Of a stretch of 64,000 nucleotides of DNA, positions 11,045 through 24,830 are shown in pieces. A program made the translations under genes and the position numbers. The DNA comes from Rhodosporidiobolus odoratus. Its lineage: Eukaryota > Basidiomycota > Microbotryomycetes > Sporidiobolales > Sporidiobolaceae. The stretch covers positions 1 to 64,000 of the forward strand of contig JAOANU010000006.1 of assembly GCA_034387635.1 (NCBI GenBank), read 5' to 3'. A model generated the notes under the pieces. The model was not told the DNA's origin. It made no database searches and worked only from the letters and a program-made list of their open reading frames with translations. The first letter of the stretch is position 1. Every line of letters starts with the position of its first letter.

Positions 11045-13683
11045 GTGCATCCCTGGCTTTACCCCATCAAGATGCAACCTTTACCCGTTCCTCCTCCTCT
11101 TCCTCCTCCTCCTGCTCCGCCCCACCTTCATCGACAAACCTCGAATCACAACATCCATCAACCTCCATTGAATTACTATCAACCTCAACCTCATCAGCAA
11201 TTACAGCACAATGCCCAACTACCCAGACCTCACCCTCACCCTCACCCTCATCCTCATTCTCAACCGCAACAGAGGGGTCCTCCTCCTCCTCTTTCTCAAT
11301 CTCAACCTCAACGTCCACCTTTACCTCCAGGTCAGCAGCCAAACTTACAGCACCACCCTCCGCACACGCAACAGCCCATGTCGCAGGGAGGCATGGGACC
11401 CCCTCCGCCTGGAATGCAGCGCCCCGTCGGAATTCCGCCCGGTCAACATGTAATCGGTCCTTCTCACCCTCAGCATCCTCAGCACGGCGCCTGGCTCGCA
11501 CAGCAACACAGTCAACACGCCTACCTCCCGCCGCAACCACCCCAAAGCGGCCCATCCCCCGCCCGTCCAGGTCGAAGCCAGCCTCTTGCACAACCTTATC
11601 CTCCTCAACCCGGACCTCAACCACCCGCACCGTTCCCTCAGGCATCTTCTCCCGCCCCTGCCCGTGGCCCCCCTCAGCTTCCTCCCCAGCCGCCGCAATC
11701 GCTCAACGCACCTTCCCCCGCTCAGGTACCGCCCGCCGTCTACCACTCTTCGCCGCATCTGCAGTCCGCCCATGTCGCTCGTCCTACTCCGCCGCAGCAA
11801 GCAACCGGTCTTCCCCCGCCCTCTGGACCCCTACCGCAGCCTCCGCAACCTCGTCTCGCGATGAGCGCGGTACCGTCTCAGCAAAATCCGCTCCTCGGGG
11901 CGCATCTCGCCATTCACGGGTGCGTTCTTCTCCCGTCTCTCCCCTCTGCTCTAGAGACTGACCGCGTCTCTCTTCGTGCGATCAGAACTGGTCCCATCAC
12001 TGCAACCGCCGCTCCTGCTGGACCGGCCTTGTCGCGTCTGGCTGCGCTGAACGACGCTGTCATACAAGCTTCTGAGGTGAGTTCTCACCGAGCTTCCTGA
12101 GCTTCCTCGCCTCCCAACGTTCCCGGTTGACGCATTTTGAGAAGCAGGACGAACGCCCTCTCGAGGCTCTACGCGGTGTCATCGCAGAACACTTCACCGA
12201 GACGGGCGTAGTCAAGGTTGGCTTGTACGACAAAGGTGCTCAGCTCAGCAAAGTATTCGGTGCGCAGTCTTGCCATGCCGATCTCTTGCGTAGACAGGCT
12301 TTGACGCCCGTCCGCCCCTCGCAGAAATCCCGTGCTCGGCTTGGCCGCGCTTTCAACATCTCAACCTCCTCCTCGGCGTTCTTTCCACTTCGCTCTCTAC
12401 AACATTCGCCCGCGAATACCGTCTCACCACGCTCGAACCGACCCCTCCAAGATCTCCAGCGTCGCCCGCCCATCCCGGCGGGCCCCCTCCGTTATCACCC
12501 GCAGCTCACGTTCATGTCGGCTACCTCCTGCAAGCCGACGATGCAGTCTGGTCCTCGCGCTTCTCGCAAGGCATCAAGGTCGACCTCGTTGGTACCTTGA
12601 CTGTCCACCTGCTCTTCAAGAACCTCGGATCGGGAACGGCGGGTTTGAGGATTGAAAGCCTCGAGTTTGAAAGCCGGGGCCATGAGGAGTGGATTGTCAA
12701 AGAAGCTATGCAGGCTATGCCGGACGTCAGCTCGGAGGCGAGGAAGCGGGCGTCGCTCTCTGGTGCTTTGGGCATCGGGAACGGCGGAGACGCCAAGGTC
12801 GAGGATCAGGATAGATCTCGAAGTAAGAAGGGCTCCGCTCCGCCGCAGAAAGGCATGGTGACGCGACGGCGAAGTGCGAGCGCTAGGAGCGAAGCGCGGA
12901 CGGAAGAAGCCGAGGATGAACGTTCCGATGACGAAGAGAAGAAGGTATCGGCCGACGGCCTGTCTTCTCAGGAGGAGAAAAGCTCGAGGTCGCATGCGGT
13001 GAGGGTGCCGTTGACTCCTGTTGGGACCTTTGGCGTGACCGAAATGGGGATGAGGTGCCTTGAGGTTCGTCTCGCTCCATCGCTAAGTACCCCGTGAAAG
13101 AGAAGGAGTCAGGCTCACCCATATTGCCTGTTTGCCCACTCACAGATCGCCGAGTCTGTTGCGCAGCTACAAGACCTCATCGCTTTCTCGGTGGAAAGTG
13201 GCATCGGCCCGATCCGTACGTCCTCCTGCTGTCCGTCTGATCCCTCGGCACCTAATCTCCCATTCGCTTGCAGAGTCGCTGTCCCGTTTCGCCGACCGCT
13301 ATCGTGCATCCCCCACATACTCCATATCTCAACTCCCCGGTGGTACCCCCTTCCCTTCCCATGCGCCTCCGCCAGCAACACCTGCCTCATCAGTCCAACT
13401 TCCCATTGCCGCCTCACATCAGAACCCTTCTACCAATAGCTTCTACTCCTCTGTCACCGCATCTCCGAGCTCAGGTCCCGGCGGTCTACCACGACGGCCC
13501 GGAACAGCGGGAGAGGGAGATGCGGGCAGCCCGGCGAGCATTGGCGGTAAGAGGAAACTCAGCAGCAGCGGCCTGGTAGGCGGGTATTCGAACGGCGACG
13601 GTTTCCTCGACGACCCGGGAAGCCCGCAGAAGATGCAGCGTACGGCTGCAGGTGCAGTACGAGGGCGCGGCCGGGGAAGATGA
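11045..13683 (+). CDS. LIM-domain-binding (LDB/NLI) family transcription cofactor, PtaB/Adn1-like
   Basis: Exons 11045-11919, 11986-12076, 12148-12259, 12325-13064, 13146-13215 and 13274-13683 give 765 aa. Residues 1-290 are Pro/Gln/His-rich and disordered. The LIM_bind core follows: LSRLAALNDAVIQASEDERP, VVKVGLYDKGAQLSKVFEIP, VDLVGTLTVHLLFKN, SLEFESRGHEEWIVKEA, then after an acidic insert PVGTFGVTEMGMRCLEIAES and QLQDLIAFSVESGIGP. The 'G-x-T-x-x-x-M-R-C-L-x-I-x-E' block is typical of this family. Such proteins partner LisH-domain factors (Flo8/Som1 type) in adhesion and morphogenesis control in fungi. The start could be the ATG at 11045 or the in-frame one at 11072. A Ser-rich open frame overlaps exon 1 in another frame and is judged a shadow. 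Confidence 0.82.
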
Positions 13684-14195
13684 AAAGGTCAGGGGAGGCG
13701 AGGCTGGACCTCGTCAGGGTGGAGCGGGAAACCGCTGTCTATTCGTTTATACGACATGCCGTTCTGTTGTAGTCATGGTAATCGCTGGTTGGCCTTTCGT
13801 TCGGGCTACGGGCTATGAACTACATACTCTTTTGCGGGCATTCTCCGTTTGCGATTCTTGCGCTTCACGCCTTGTTCCCGTACCTTCAAACTCGTCGCAG
13901 CCTGACCCGGAAGAATTGAGGCGGCAGGAAGGTGCTGCCTACGAAAGGTAGGAGCCGTGGCCTCGACAGCATGTGGTGGAATCTCGTAGCGGTCTTCGCC
14001 AGTGCAGGCCCGCCCGTGCGCCTCGACAGGCTGCCGGTGTAGCATCTGTCTCCGAATCAGACCGCAACGGAAGCGGGAGACCAGCAATACACGCGCGCGA
14101 AGGGCACTTGACAGAGGCATACATGTAAACAGAGTTCTACAATCTGAGGTGCTGACCGCCTAGCGACTCGAGCGCGCTACCCCGATACACAGTCT
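13684..14195. other. Convergent intergenic region (LDB-like / AIM6-like)
   Basis: This holds the 3' flanks of two convergent genes. No domain-bearing frame, RNA gene or repeat seen. Confidence 0.5.
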
Positions 14196-15893
14196 TCAGA
14201 AGGCTGCGGCAGCTTCGATATCGTCGACATCGAGCCAATCTACGCCGCTGCATTCAGGATAAAATGTAATCAGTGTCAGTCGGGGCTGACGAATTTGGGA
14301 AGACCCGACGCACATCTCGTATAAGGTGCGCCAGACTCTGTCCCTGACAAAGGTCGGCCAGCGAGGGGCACTCCAGAGACGAATCTGGAAGCCCTCTGTC
14401 GCGCGAACAAAATCTGTCAGCTGCTTGTACTGCACGGCCGTAGGCACGGGTGCTCACCTGCTTGTGCGCCCTCTATGGTACCTCGCAGGTCTTCTTCCTC
14501 CGTTGCGTTGATCGGAAAGCGACCAGCCCACGAGGTCGCAGAGGAAAATGAGGCGGAGCTGCAGAAAAAGCAACGGGAGGAAGAATAGGTGAGATCTGAC
14601 TGCACCCGCGGCCGGCAGTGGAGTAGCACGTACGCGAGCGGAGCTAACGAGGTGTTCCAGCCGTACTCCTCTCCGTCAACACCGGTCCACTTCTCGGCAA
14701 GTTGAAGCAGAGCTGAGAAGGTCAACTCGCTCGTCAGCCTCTGCATGCTCAGCAGCTGGGAGAAAAGGCGTACGAGCATCAATGAACACGTCTCGTTTCG
14801 TCTGAGGCGCGACTTGTGCTCGCACATCGAGGTTGATTCCGTTGCCGGTGAGGAGAACCTTGACGGGCCCTGCTCGAACAGCTGTAAGTCATCACCCATG
14901 CCTCCCACACGCAGAGGAAAGCGCCGCACCAGGCACGACATGGGTTCCATTCCATCGAGTCAGCCAATCGCGCTTTCGCAGAGGTTCCAGTTCCTTCAGC
15001 ACGGCATGATAGGTTTCGTTACCACGGGTTTTCTGCGGGACGACCTCACGTCAATAATACACAACAGATGCAGGGACGGTCGGGCTCACCAGATCAACAA
15101 GTAGCTGAATGGGCGTGGTGTTGCCCTCATAGAAGCTGCGACGACCGCGTCAGCACCGAAGCACCGGGTCGTGAGAGTGGGAGAATGCGTAGACTCGCCT
15201 AACCCAAGGTCTCCTCACTTCCCTTCGATTATCCGGGCTGAAGTAATCGGTTTCGTCGAAAAAAGCAGTCTCTTCGTCGTGTATATTCGACCGTTCGAGC
15301 ACATCAAGCAGCTGCTCAACGTAAAGATGCCGGAAAGTGCGCGCCCTCGTGAGGGAGCCTACGTTGTGCGAGACCTGGACGACAAGCGGTCAGCATGTGT
15401 GACAGAAAGCAGAAGCAGACTGGCTCACGTAGAGAACGCTATCTTTCGGATTAAGCCAGACATCGGCTTCAATCGAGAGAACGCCATGGGAAAGAGCGGT
15501 GAAAACGGGAACATCTCGCCAGTAATCGTTGTGCGAGTGCATCCGGCGCTGCACGGCAAGTGTCAGGACCTCTCTGGTATGCGGCTGCAAAGGAAATGAG
15601 TGCACACCTCTGGAAGGTTGCGAGAAAATCCGCTTGGCATGCGCAATTCAGCGGCGTCGGTACCGCTTCGATACGGACTGTAGGTCTGTGTAGAGGTGTC
15701 GGTCGTCAACGAGCCTTCTCAGCGTACAGCAGAGGCTTCGACGTACCGGCGGCATGCGATACTCGCCTCTTGCTCGTGGGTGATTGTGTCCCGGAGGAAA
15801 CATAGAGAACGGCATTTGGGGCACGCCGGGAGGGAGCGCGACAGTCGGAACCGCTATAGATAGAGCAGCAGTAAGCAACGCGATCAGTAGCAT
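14196..15893 (-). CDS. AIM6-like protein (PLC-like phosphodiesterase superfamily)
   Basis: Eleven exons: 15893-15747, 15685-15608, 15548-15429, 15374-15219, 15125-15090, 15032-14930, 14881-14774, 14712-14634, 14558-14458, 14395-14314 and 14247-14196, for 353 aa. An N-terminal hydrophobic segment (MLLIALLTAALSIAVPTVAL) suggests a signal peptide or anchor. MHSHNDYWRDVPVFTA and LSIEADVWL are the hallmark AIM6 blocks: the conserved His, Asn, Asp, then the E-x-D of a TIM-barrel phosphodiesterase fold. Later blocks are QLLVDLKTRG, FIDAPLLQL, ASASFSSATSW and IGVDWLDVDDI. The substrate is unknown in any species; the yeast name comes from altered inheritance of mitochondria. The exon 4/5 junction is uncertain: only a GAG acceptor at 15128-15126 keeps frame, while the better CAG at 15138-15136 does not. 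Confidence 0.82.
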
Positions 15894-16156
15894 GCTGAGC
15901 GAGCGAGGCCGGCAAGTCGCCGGGAAAAAGCCGCAAGAGCCAGCGCCGGCTGAGATTCATTTCTCTCAGCCGCGCACCTTGCGAGCCTGACGCGGGTAAT
16001 GCAGTATGCAAGAAGACTTGGATTGCTCCGATGCTGCGAGTAAATGATCTAGGAGGGTACAGAAAACGACGAAAGAAGGGCAAAATTAAAACTCCAGTGA
16101 TACAACCCCCAAGCCTCCTCAACACAGCTCGGCTCTCCGAAACATTCACGCAACGC

Positions 16157-18591
16157 TCATGAGAAGAGCTTCTTCTCGTACGAGTGCAGACCGTGAACAC
16201 CTCCCTCGAGCTGAGCGGAAGCAGTGCGAAGCTCGTATCGAAGTTCGCCGGAGAAGGCACGCTCTTGCATCAGAGCGATCGAGTCCGTACCCATGTCCTG
16301 GAGAGAGTGCTGCAAGTTGAAGAAACAAGGTCAGCGCGGGAGTTCTCGGATGGCCAGCGCCGACAACCGCGATACTCACTTGAAGACCGGAATACTGCGA
16401 AAAAGAATACATGGTCTCAGTAAGGGAACAATGCGCAAAGCTAGCGGTAACGGGTACTCACAAGGTAGGGAACGAAGGTTCGGAGGGAACCCTTGTCCTG
16501 GACCGCGCCGGTCACACCCTGAGCGACACGGACGGCATCGCCTTCGGAGAAGTAGCGGGAAGTGGCAGCGTTGTCGACGTCCTTCTGATCCTTGACCGTA
16601 CCGGCGTCCATCGCGTCGATCGAGCCCATACCCCTGTACTTCTTGAGCCGCTTGCCCTCGTTGTAGAAGAACTCGCCAGGAGACTCGGTTGTACCAGCAA
16701 GGAGACCTCCCATCATGACTGCTGAGGCGCCAAGCGAGAGTGCCTTGGCGATGTGGCCGATGTTGGAGATGCCACCGTCAGCAATGACGGGGACGCCGAA
16801 CTGACGGGCGAACTCGGCGACAGCGAAGACGGCGGTACCTTGAGGACGTCCGACCGCAGTCACCTCCTGGGTGATGCAGATCGACCCGGAACCCATGCCA
16901 ATCCGGAGACCGTCCGCACCCGCATCAATAAGGACGGCAGCCTGCTCGCGGGTAACAACGTTGCCAGCGATGACTTCGAGGTCGGGGAACTCAGACTTGA
17001 TCCAGCGGATCATGTCGATCTGGAAGACACTGTTGCCCTGGGAGGAGTCGAGCACAACGATGTCGAGGCCAGCCTCGACGAGAAGGCGGAGACGGTCCTT
17101 GTCGGGGCCTGAAAGGGGCAAGGGTGGAGGAGGGAAGGGCGGCGGGAGGAGAGGATTGACATGGGCGGGTGTGAGGGCGTGACGAAAGACAAAGATGATG
17201 AACAAGAGGGCATAACAGAAGGGCGTGTCCTAGAATAGAGACATGAGAAGACGCACCGCGGGTACCGATGGCGGCCGCGCAGATGAGCTGCTTCGAGTCG
17301 GGCTTCTTCGAAGCGAGGGGGTAGTCCTTGTTCTTGAGAAGGTCGGAGCGAGCGAGAAGAGCAACGAGCTTGCCTTCCTTGTCGACTAGGGGGAGCTTGC
17401 CCTTCTTCGAGTCGCGGAGGATGTCGTTGGCCTGCTCGAGGGTGATACCGGCAAGACCGGTGACGAGGTCGTCGCCCTTGGTCATGACCGAGTCGAGAGA
17501 GGCGTTGTTGGGGCGGAACTGAATGTCGCGGCCAGTGACAATGCCGAGAAGCTTGCCGCCGAGCTTGCCGTTGTCTATACGACACATATGTCGAGGGAAT
17601 AGACGAGTCAGTCACACGTTTTGAGCTGCCTTGAGATGTGCGCATCGTATCAAACAGAAGGGCTGTATAGGCCCAAGAGCGGACTTGAAGTATCAGAGAT
17701 GTCTTTCGACGGAATCATGTATCCACACGATTGATAACGAGTGATCAAACTCAATTCGGTAGAACGAAGGAAATGATAGGTTGCTCATCATGTAGAGGCG
17801 GGTGGCCGTGCCGCGGGGAGAAAGGAAAGCCGGCGAGAAACCGGAGCGGAATACCTGGACGAAGTGAACGTACCGGTGATGGGAATGCCGCAGAAGCCCT
17901 GCCTCTCCTTGATCCTCCAGACGTCCGCAACGGTGTTGGTCGGGTTGAGGCAGACGGGGTCGGTAATGAAGCCGTTCTCGAACCTGATGAGTAGGACTCG
18001 CGGTTAGCACTTGGCAGAATGCACCGAGGTATAATGGGATACGCACTTCTTGACGGCGCGGACCATATCAGCCTGCATTTGTGGCGGCAAGTTGTGATGA
18101 ATGACGCCGAGACCACCGAGAAGCTGCGCAATAACGGAATTAGCTCTTGCTTCCCGACACCAAGGAAAAGTGGGAGAAAGCGTACTGCCATGGCGATAGC
18201 CATTTCGGTTTCGGTGACCGTGTCCATGGGAGACGAGAGGAAAGGCGTCTTGAGGACGGTCTTTTTGGTCACTCGGGACTCGAGGGAGACGGCAGAGGCG
18301 GGAAAGTCGATGTGACCGGGGAGGCTGTAGCGAGTTGCGGGCAGCGTCAGCTGTGCTCACGAGGCTACAGAGAGCAGTGTGCGTGCAACCTACACAAGGA
18401 AGTCCTGCAGATGAACTAGTAGTCAGCACTTTTGGACGAAGGAAGGTTAGACGGAGGAGGAGCGAAAGACGCACGTTGTAGGTGAGACCACCCTGAGCCT
18501 TTGAGTCCATGAGTTCGCGTACAGAGAGACCATCACTGCGCGAGTAGGACTTGAGGTGTTCAAGGGCTTTGGAAGGGTCGAGGAGAGTCAT
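16157..18591 (-). CDS. IMD: Inosine-5'-monophosphate dehydrogenase
   Basis: Nine exons: 18591-18475, 18404-18394, 18324-18186, 18123-18047, 17983-17874, 17574-17257, 17108-16462, 16394-16380 and 16309-16157, for 528 aa. The enzyme oxidises IMP to XMP with NAD, the committed step of guanine nucleotide synthesis in the cytosol. Visible hallmarks are [47 protein letters not shown], a CBS-domain pair (residues about 110-230), [26 protein letters not shown] with the catalytic Cys, [12 protein letters not shown] and the C-terminal [20 protein letters not shown]. Two exons are only 11 and 15 nt (DFLV and YSGLQ); both restore residues invariant in the family. The gene is divergent from RVB1 across about 300 bp. 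An in-frame upstream ATG at 18636 would add 15 residues. Confidence 0.95.
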
Positions 18592-18890
18592 GGTTGAAGT
18601 GGAGAAAGCGGGAGAAGCGGGAGGTGGGCGATACAAGGGTGTAGATGCAGATCAAGGGGAGTGATACACTGTAAGAGCTAAACTGTTTCTAGGAGTAAAG
18701 CGGGCAGAGTTGCCAGAAGAAAAGGAAAGACGCAGGTAAACTCGCTGAGCTCAACCTCGATTTGCATTACAACTCTGGTTTGTAATGTAGACTACAACTG
18801 ATTACAATTGACTTTCCCCCCTCTCCCATTTCCCCGCTTACATCTGTTGACGAGTTACAATCTAGATTACTCTGACCTCTGAACAACAGC
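18592..18890. promoter_or_regulatory. Shared divergent promoter of IMPDH and RVB1 with clustered TTACAA motifs
   Basis: The 299 bp between the two start codons contain TTACAA at 18767-18772, 18802-18807 and 18855-18860, and its reverse complement at 18780-18785. Near-matches (CTACAAC, GATTAC) lie between them. The stretch is AT-rich compared with the surroundings. A role in transcription is inferred from position and repetition. Confidence 0.5.
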
Positions 18891-21089
<2,199 letters not shown>

Positions 21090-21464
21090 TCAGCTCGACT
21101 GGTGGGCATGCACAAAACGAAGCGTTACTTGCGGAACCTTTCAAGGGTGTATTGCGAGGTCGAGAAAGGATGAGAAGGTTCGCTATCCGTTTCGTCCGCT
21201 TCAATCGCGTTCACCTCGGCTCAATTCTGGCCTCTCCGATGGCCAAACCACCCCGAAGGTTCTCCTAGCATCGATGGGGACCGTGGACCGGATATATATG
21301 GCCGGTGAACGCTGAGGCCTCTTCCACCGATCTCAACGGTGCGGGGTAGTCCGCCTCACTCGTCTTCGCAAGTCTTCCCGTCCCTCCCCTTACGAACAGC
21401 TCCTGCTCTTGCACTTCCTTGACGCGATTGCCGCAACCCTCGCAAGGCCCGCCCCTCATTTCCG
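21090..21464. other. Intergenic region upstream of the tandem family, with a TATA-like box
   Basis: This is the promoter side of the first tandem-family gene. An ATATATAT run at 21292-21299, inside GGATATATATGG, lies about 165 bp upstream of the start codon and could be a TATA box. No other gene seen. Confidence 0.45.
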
Positions 21465-22682
21465 ATGACTTTCACCAGCCAGCAGCTCGCCATACTGCGT
21501 ACCACCGCTTGGCCTGCCATCGACAGCGAAGAGCTACAATCGCTCATCGGTCGCTGCTCCATTGCCCTTGAAGATGCTCGACCGGGACCGCGATTATCGC
21601 ATCAAGGGATTACGCATTTTCGCGTATACATCAAGTGGCTGGCGCACTTCGAGCACGACAACCCAGACTGGTGGAAACAACTTCGGGTGCCCTTCAGACC
21701 GGACTGTAACTGGTGGGCCCGTCTACAGAATCCCCACCAGTACGAGGTCCGCGACGCTATCAGGACCTGCCAGAGTACCTTGCTCAGCCGAGTCACCGCC
21801 GTAATGGACAAGCTGGCAGCCCGCACACTCACCGATACAATCCTCGTCAGTCCTTCTTCACCATGATTTCCATCCTTCGACCCCGGGCTGATACCGCCCC
21901 TTTTCAGGCAGAAGCAGACACGGTCATCAACAATTGCTGTGTGAGCTTGCGGTCTTCGTGGCTTTTCAGGTCTTCCGACCCGGCCGTTGCTTCTTCCACT
22001 CTTTGCTTGCGTCGTCGCTGACTCTTCTTCTCGTGAAGCTGGACGCACCCTTCTTCTGGGATTCCCTCTTGGCAAACCCGATATCGGACCAGCTCCCTCG
22101 CGGCGAGCTCAAGTACGCACTCGGCCGATGCAACTTCATCTACGCCGAGCATGAACATCGCTTGTTCGACATGCCCGTCGACTCCCTTCACCGATTTCGC
22201 CGCATTGTCCAGCAGCTTCACAACCTTGCTGAGTCAGAAGCAGCCTGGTCGCAACTCCGTAACCCTGACCGCAGCTTCGGGGCTGGCGAAAGGCACCGTA
22301 ACAACGGTCTTGAGACGCGCCAGGGCGTCGTTCTCAACCAGCTCGAGCAGTTCTGTGATCTCGTGCAGAAAGAGCTGTCGACGGATGAACTGGTAGGTTG
22401 CAACTAGACTTCCTCCCCGTTCTGCCTGCCTGTCCCGCGCACCGGGCATGACCTAACCTCCCGATTACCTCTTGCTGAATAGGAGCGAATCTGCAACACT
22501 CTGGAGGAGGCAATGGTGCGATGTTCTTCCTTGCTTCCATCTGCTTTGGCAACCCCCGGTTGACTGTTTTATCTCGCCGCCTTTACTTCTATACTACGCA
22601 GGCGCCGCAATCTCCCGCACAGCACACTTCGGCGAGTCTGGGTCACCGAGCCGCCTTCCACCCGGTTGCGAGAAGGTCTTGA
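21465..22682 (+). CDS. Unknown two-repeat protein, tandem family copy A
   Basis: Not recognised. Exons 21465-21845, 21908-21940, 22039-22392, 22483-22515 and 22602-22682, all phase 0, give 293 aa. Half 1 (exons 1-2) contains ELQSLIGRC and PFRPDCNWWARLQ and ends in the 33-nt exon AEADTVINNCC. Half 2 (exons 3-4) starts LDAPFFW, contains ELKYALGRC and ends in the 33-nt exon ERICNTLEEAM. The last exon encodes a short tail with FHPVARRS. The shared L-x-x-x-x-G-R-C motif and the shared exon design show that the halves are an internal duplication. The protein is soluble and probably helical, with no signal peptide or membrane segment. The intron 2 acceptor is AAG. It is the most diverged of the three copies: it lacks the Pro-rich start seen in B and C. 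Confidence 0.7.
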
Positions 22683-23545
22683 GATGGCAGCAATGTTGGC
22701 GGATGCGTAGATGACTTAGGGTGACGCTTCGATGGTTGAAGATGGGGGGCAGGAAGGAATATAGGCCATATGTAGGTGAGCTCTCAGCCGGACTGAGTTG
22801 CGTTTGGCAATACACTGTGCCCGAAGATTAGAGAACCAGGTTGAGAAGGCCAGTAATCTTGCGAGTCCCTCTTCATTGCTTGCAGGTATGCGGAGGGCGG
22901 CGGTTCTCCAATGGTCCTCCTCAGCTGAAGCCTGGAGGTATCGAGCCGAGTTGAGCAAGGGAAGGGAAGTGCCAGGCATCGAACACCAAGGGCCGGACGA
23001 TTCCTGGTGCGCGGGTGAGCAGTGAGCGTGCGGAGAGATAGACCTCGAGCCGCACGGAAACTGTAGTGAGAAAAAGTGAGACTTGACTACAGTTCGCGAA
23101 GAGCGGTAAGGCGAGAAGAAAGTGGTCTTCATCGCTAACAGCTCTCAGCACGCTCACTGAAGCTTGGCTGAACGGCTATACTGCTTTCTTCTGCCACCCA
23201 CCCACCCTACAGCAGTGCCGTTTTTTCCCCTTTCGCGTGTTGCTCAGTCTCCCTTTTTTTTTCCGGTTCGTTCCGGCGAGGGCCGAAGTGACCGGCGACG
23301 GTTTGTTATCCCACCGCCGCCGAGAGCTTCGGTTTCACCTCACCCCCCACACTATGCAGTATGGGTTCAGCAATGACTAGCAGAAGAGGAAGGAGAGAGC
23401 GAGCGCAGACATCCCGCGCCGCCGGACTTGCCGAGATCCAGGTGAACGTCTGTACAGCCTCATCTTTCCTCGGAAGTTCCTCTTCACTGGCTACTCACGA
23501 TGCCAGCTCTCGCTACCTCACATCCTGCTCGCTACCAGTCTCAAG
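22683..23545. other. Spacer between family copies A and B
   Basis: This contains the 3' flank of copy A with the conserved TTGAGAAGGCCA element, then AT-richer DNA with a poly-pyrimidine run (23218-23270). From about 23451 it contains the upstream segment shared with copy C. No convincing gene. Confidence 0.5.
22841..22852 (+). repeat. Conserved 3'-flank element TTGAGAAGGCCA, copy A
   Basis: An exact 12-mer about 160 nt after the copy A stop codon. The same 12-mer sits 135-145 nt after the stops of copies B and C, so it belongs to the duplicated unit. It may be a 3'-processing or transcription signal; the function is unknown. Confidence 0.55.
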
Positions 23546-24830
23546 ATGGATCGTGCCCCTGCAGCTCCTCCAATGCGCCCCTCGAACGGAAACACGCCTA
23601 GACGACTCGCCGTCCTGCGCCACTTGGTGTTCCCTGCTCACCCAAGCGAAGATGTCGATACAGCGGTGGAGGGATGCTTCCAAGCCCTTCGCCGCCAAGC
23701 ACACCCTGACCTGCCGTCAGATAAAGTGTACGACCTGACGGAGTCGCTCGTCGAAGCTCGGCAAGTCGCGCACAACCGACAGCGATGGGCCCTCCTCTGT
23801 GTGCCATACAGGAGTGACTGCGACTGGTGGGGGCAATTGCAGGAGCCAGAACCCAAGGCGGGCGAGGAGGACGTCCACGTACCAGTGGAGCTGAGGAGCT
23901 GTCAAACTGCTCTTGTCAACGAGATCGACGAGGTCGCATACAGCATAACCCAGAATCTTGCCATCGGAAAGACACTGGTAGGTCCCTCCCACCCCGAGTG
24001 TATTGCATCGAGGCAAGCACAGACTGACCGCCTCGTTGCCTGTAGGCCAAGTCCACCGCAGTCATCAAGTCTTGCATTGTAAGCTTCATGAGCTTTCTGG
24101 CGCCACTCTTCTGTCATGCTCTCTTCTCCTCGCTCGATAACTCACGGATCACGTCTGTTGACGCTCTTTGACTGATCCATTTGCCGTTTCTCCTCCCCGC
24201 AACGCTCTGTGAGCAGTCGGACGCCCCAGCCTTCCTGTCCTGGTTAGTCAAGAACGGCGAGCCTCTTCCTTACGCAGACCTGCGCAAAGCCGTCGGTAGA
24301 TGTATGTCTCGAGTGCAGCCAGACTGCTCCTCTCTGTCACGTGTAGACCCGTCGGCGATAGAAGCCCTTCGCCTTCAGCTTATTGACCTCAACAGGCTCA
24401 CCGAGTCCGACTGGTTCAAGCTCAACTCCATCGACGTCAGCAATGGAGCTCTCGAGAGGCATCAGGCATATGGCGCTAGGTCGCGGCAAGATGTCATTGT
24501 GCAGCAGCTGGACACGATTGCGAAGGAAGCTCGCAGCCTGTCAACGGCGGACGTGGTGAACCCTTTCCCTGCACAATCTCTTGCTGTCTTACCCGCTCGT
24601 ACTGACTTGTGACATTACGTAGGTTAATGCATGCAGAATTATCCGTGAAGCCTTGGTGCCTACCCTTCTCTTGCGGTCTCTCTCCTGTCCTGACTGATGC
24701 TTCTCCCCTGACCAAGCCTGATTACTCATCGACTCGTCACCGTCATACGACTAGGTGGGAGCGGATAGTGCCCTTCCACCCAGTAGAGAGGGCGCAAAGG
24801 TATTACCAACAAGATGGAAGACAAGTGTGA
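23546..24830 (+). CDS. Unknown two-repeat protein, tandem family copy B
   Basis: Not recognised. Exons 23546-23977, 24046-24078, 24217-24555, 24623-24655 and 24717-24830, all phase 0, give 316 aa. The start MDRAPAAPPMRPSNGNTPRR is shared in pattern with copy C. Half 1 has ARQVAHNRQRW and PYRSDCDWWGQLQ and ends in exon AKSTAVIKSCI. Half 2 begins SDAPAFLSWLVKNGEPLPY, has LRKAVGRC and SRQDVIVQQLDTI, and ends in exon VNACRIIREAL. The tail contains VPFHPVERAQRYY, matching the FHP element of A and C. All five exons correspond one-to-one with those of A and C. The last acceptor is AAG. No signal peptide or transmembrane segment. Confidence 0.72.

Noticed and set aside
11035..11961. 308-codon Ser/Thr-rich frame overlapping the LDB-like gene
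   Set aside because: Shadow of the Pro/Gln/His-rich coding frame; it has no link to the downstream LIM_bind exons.
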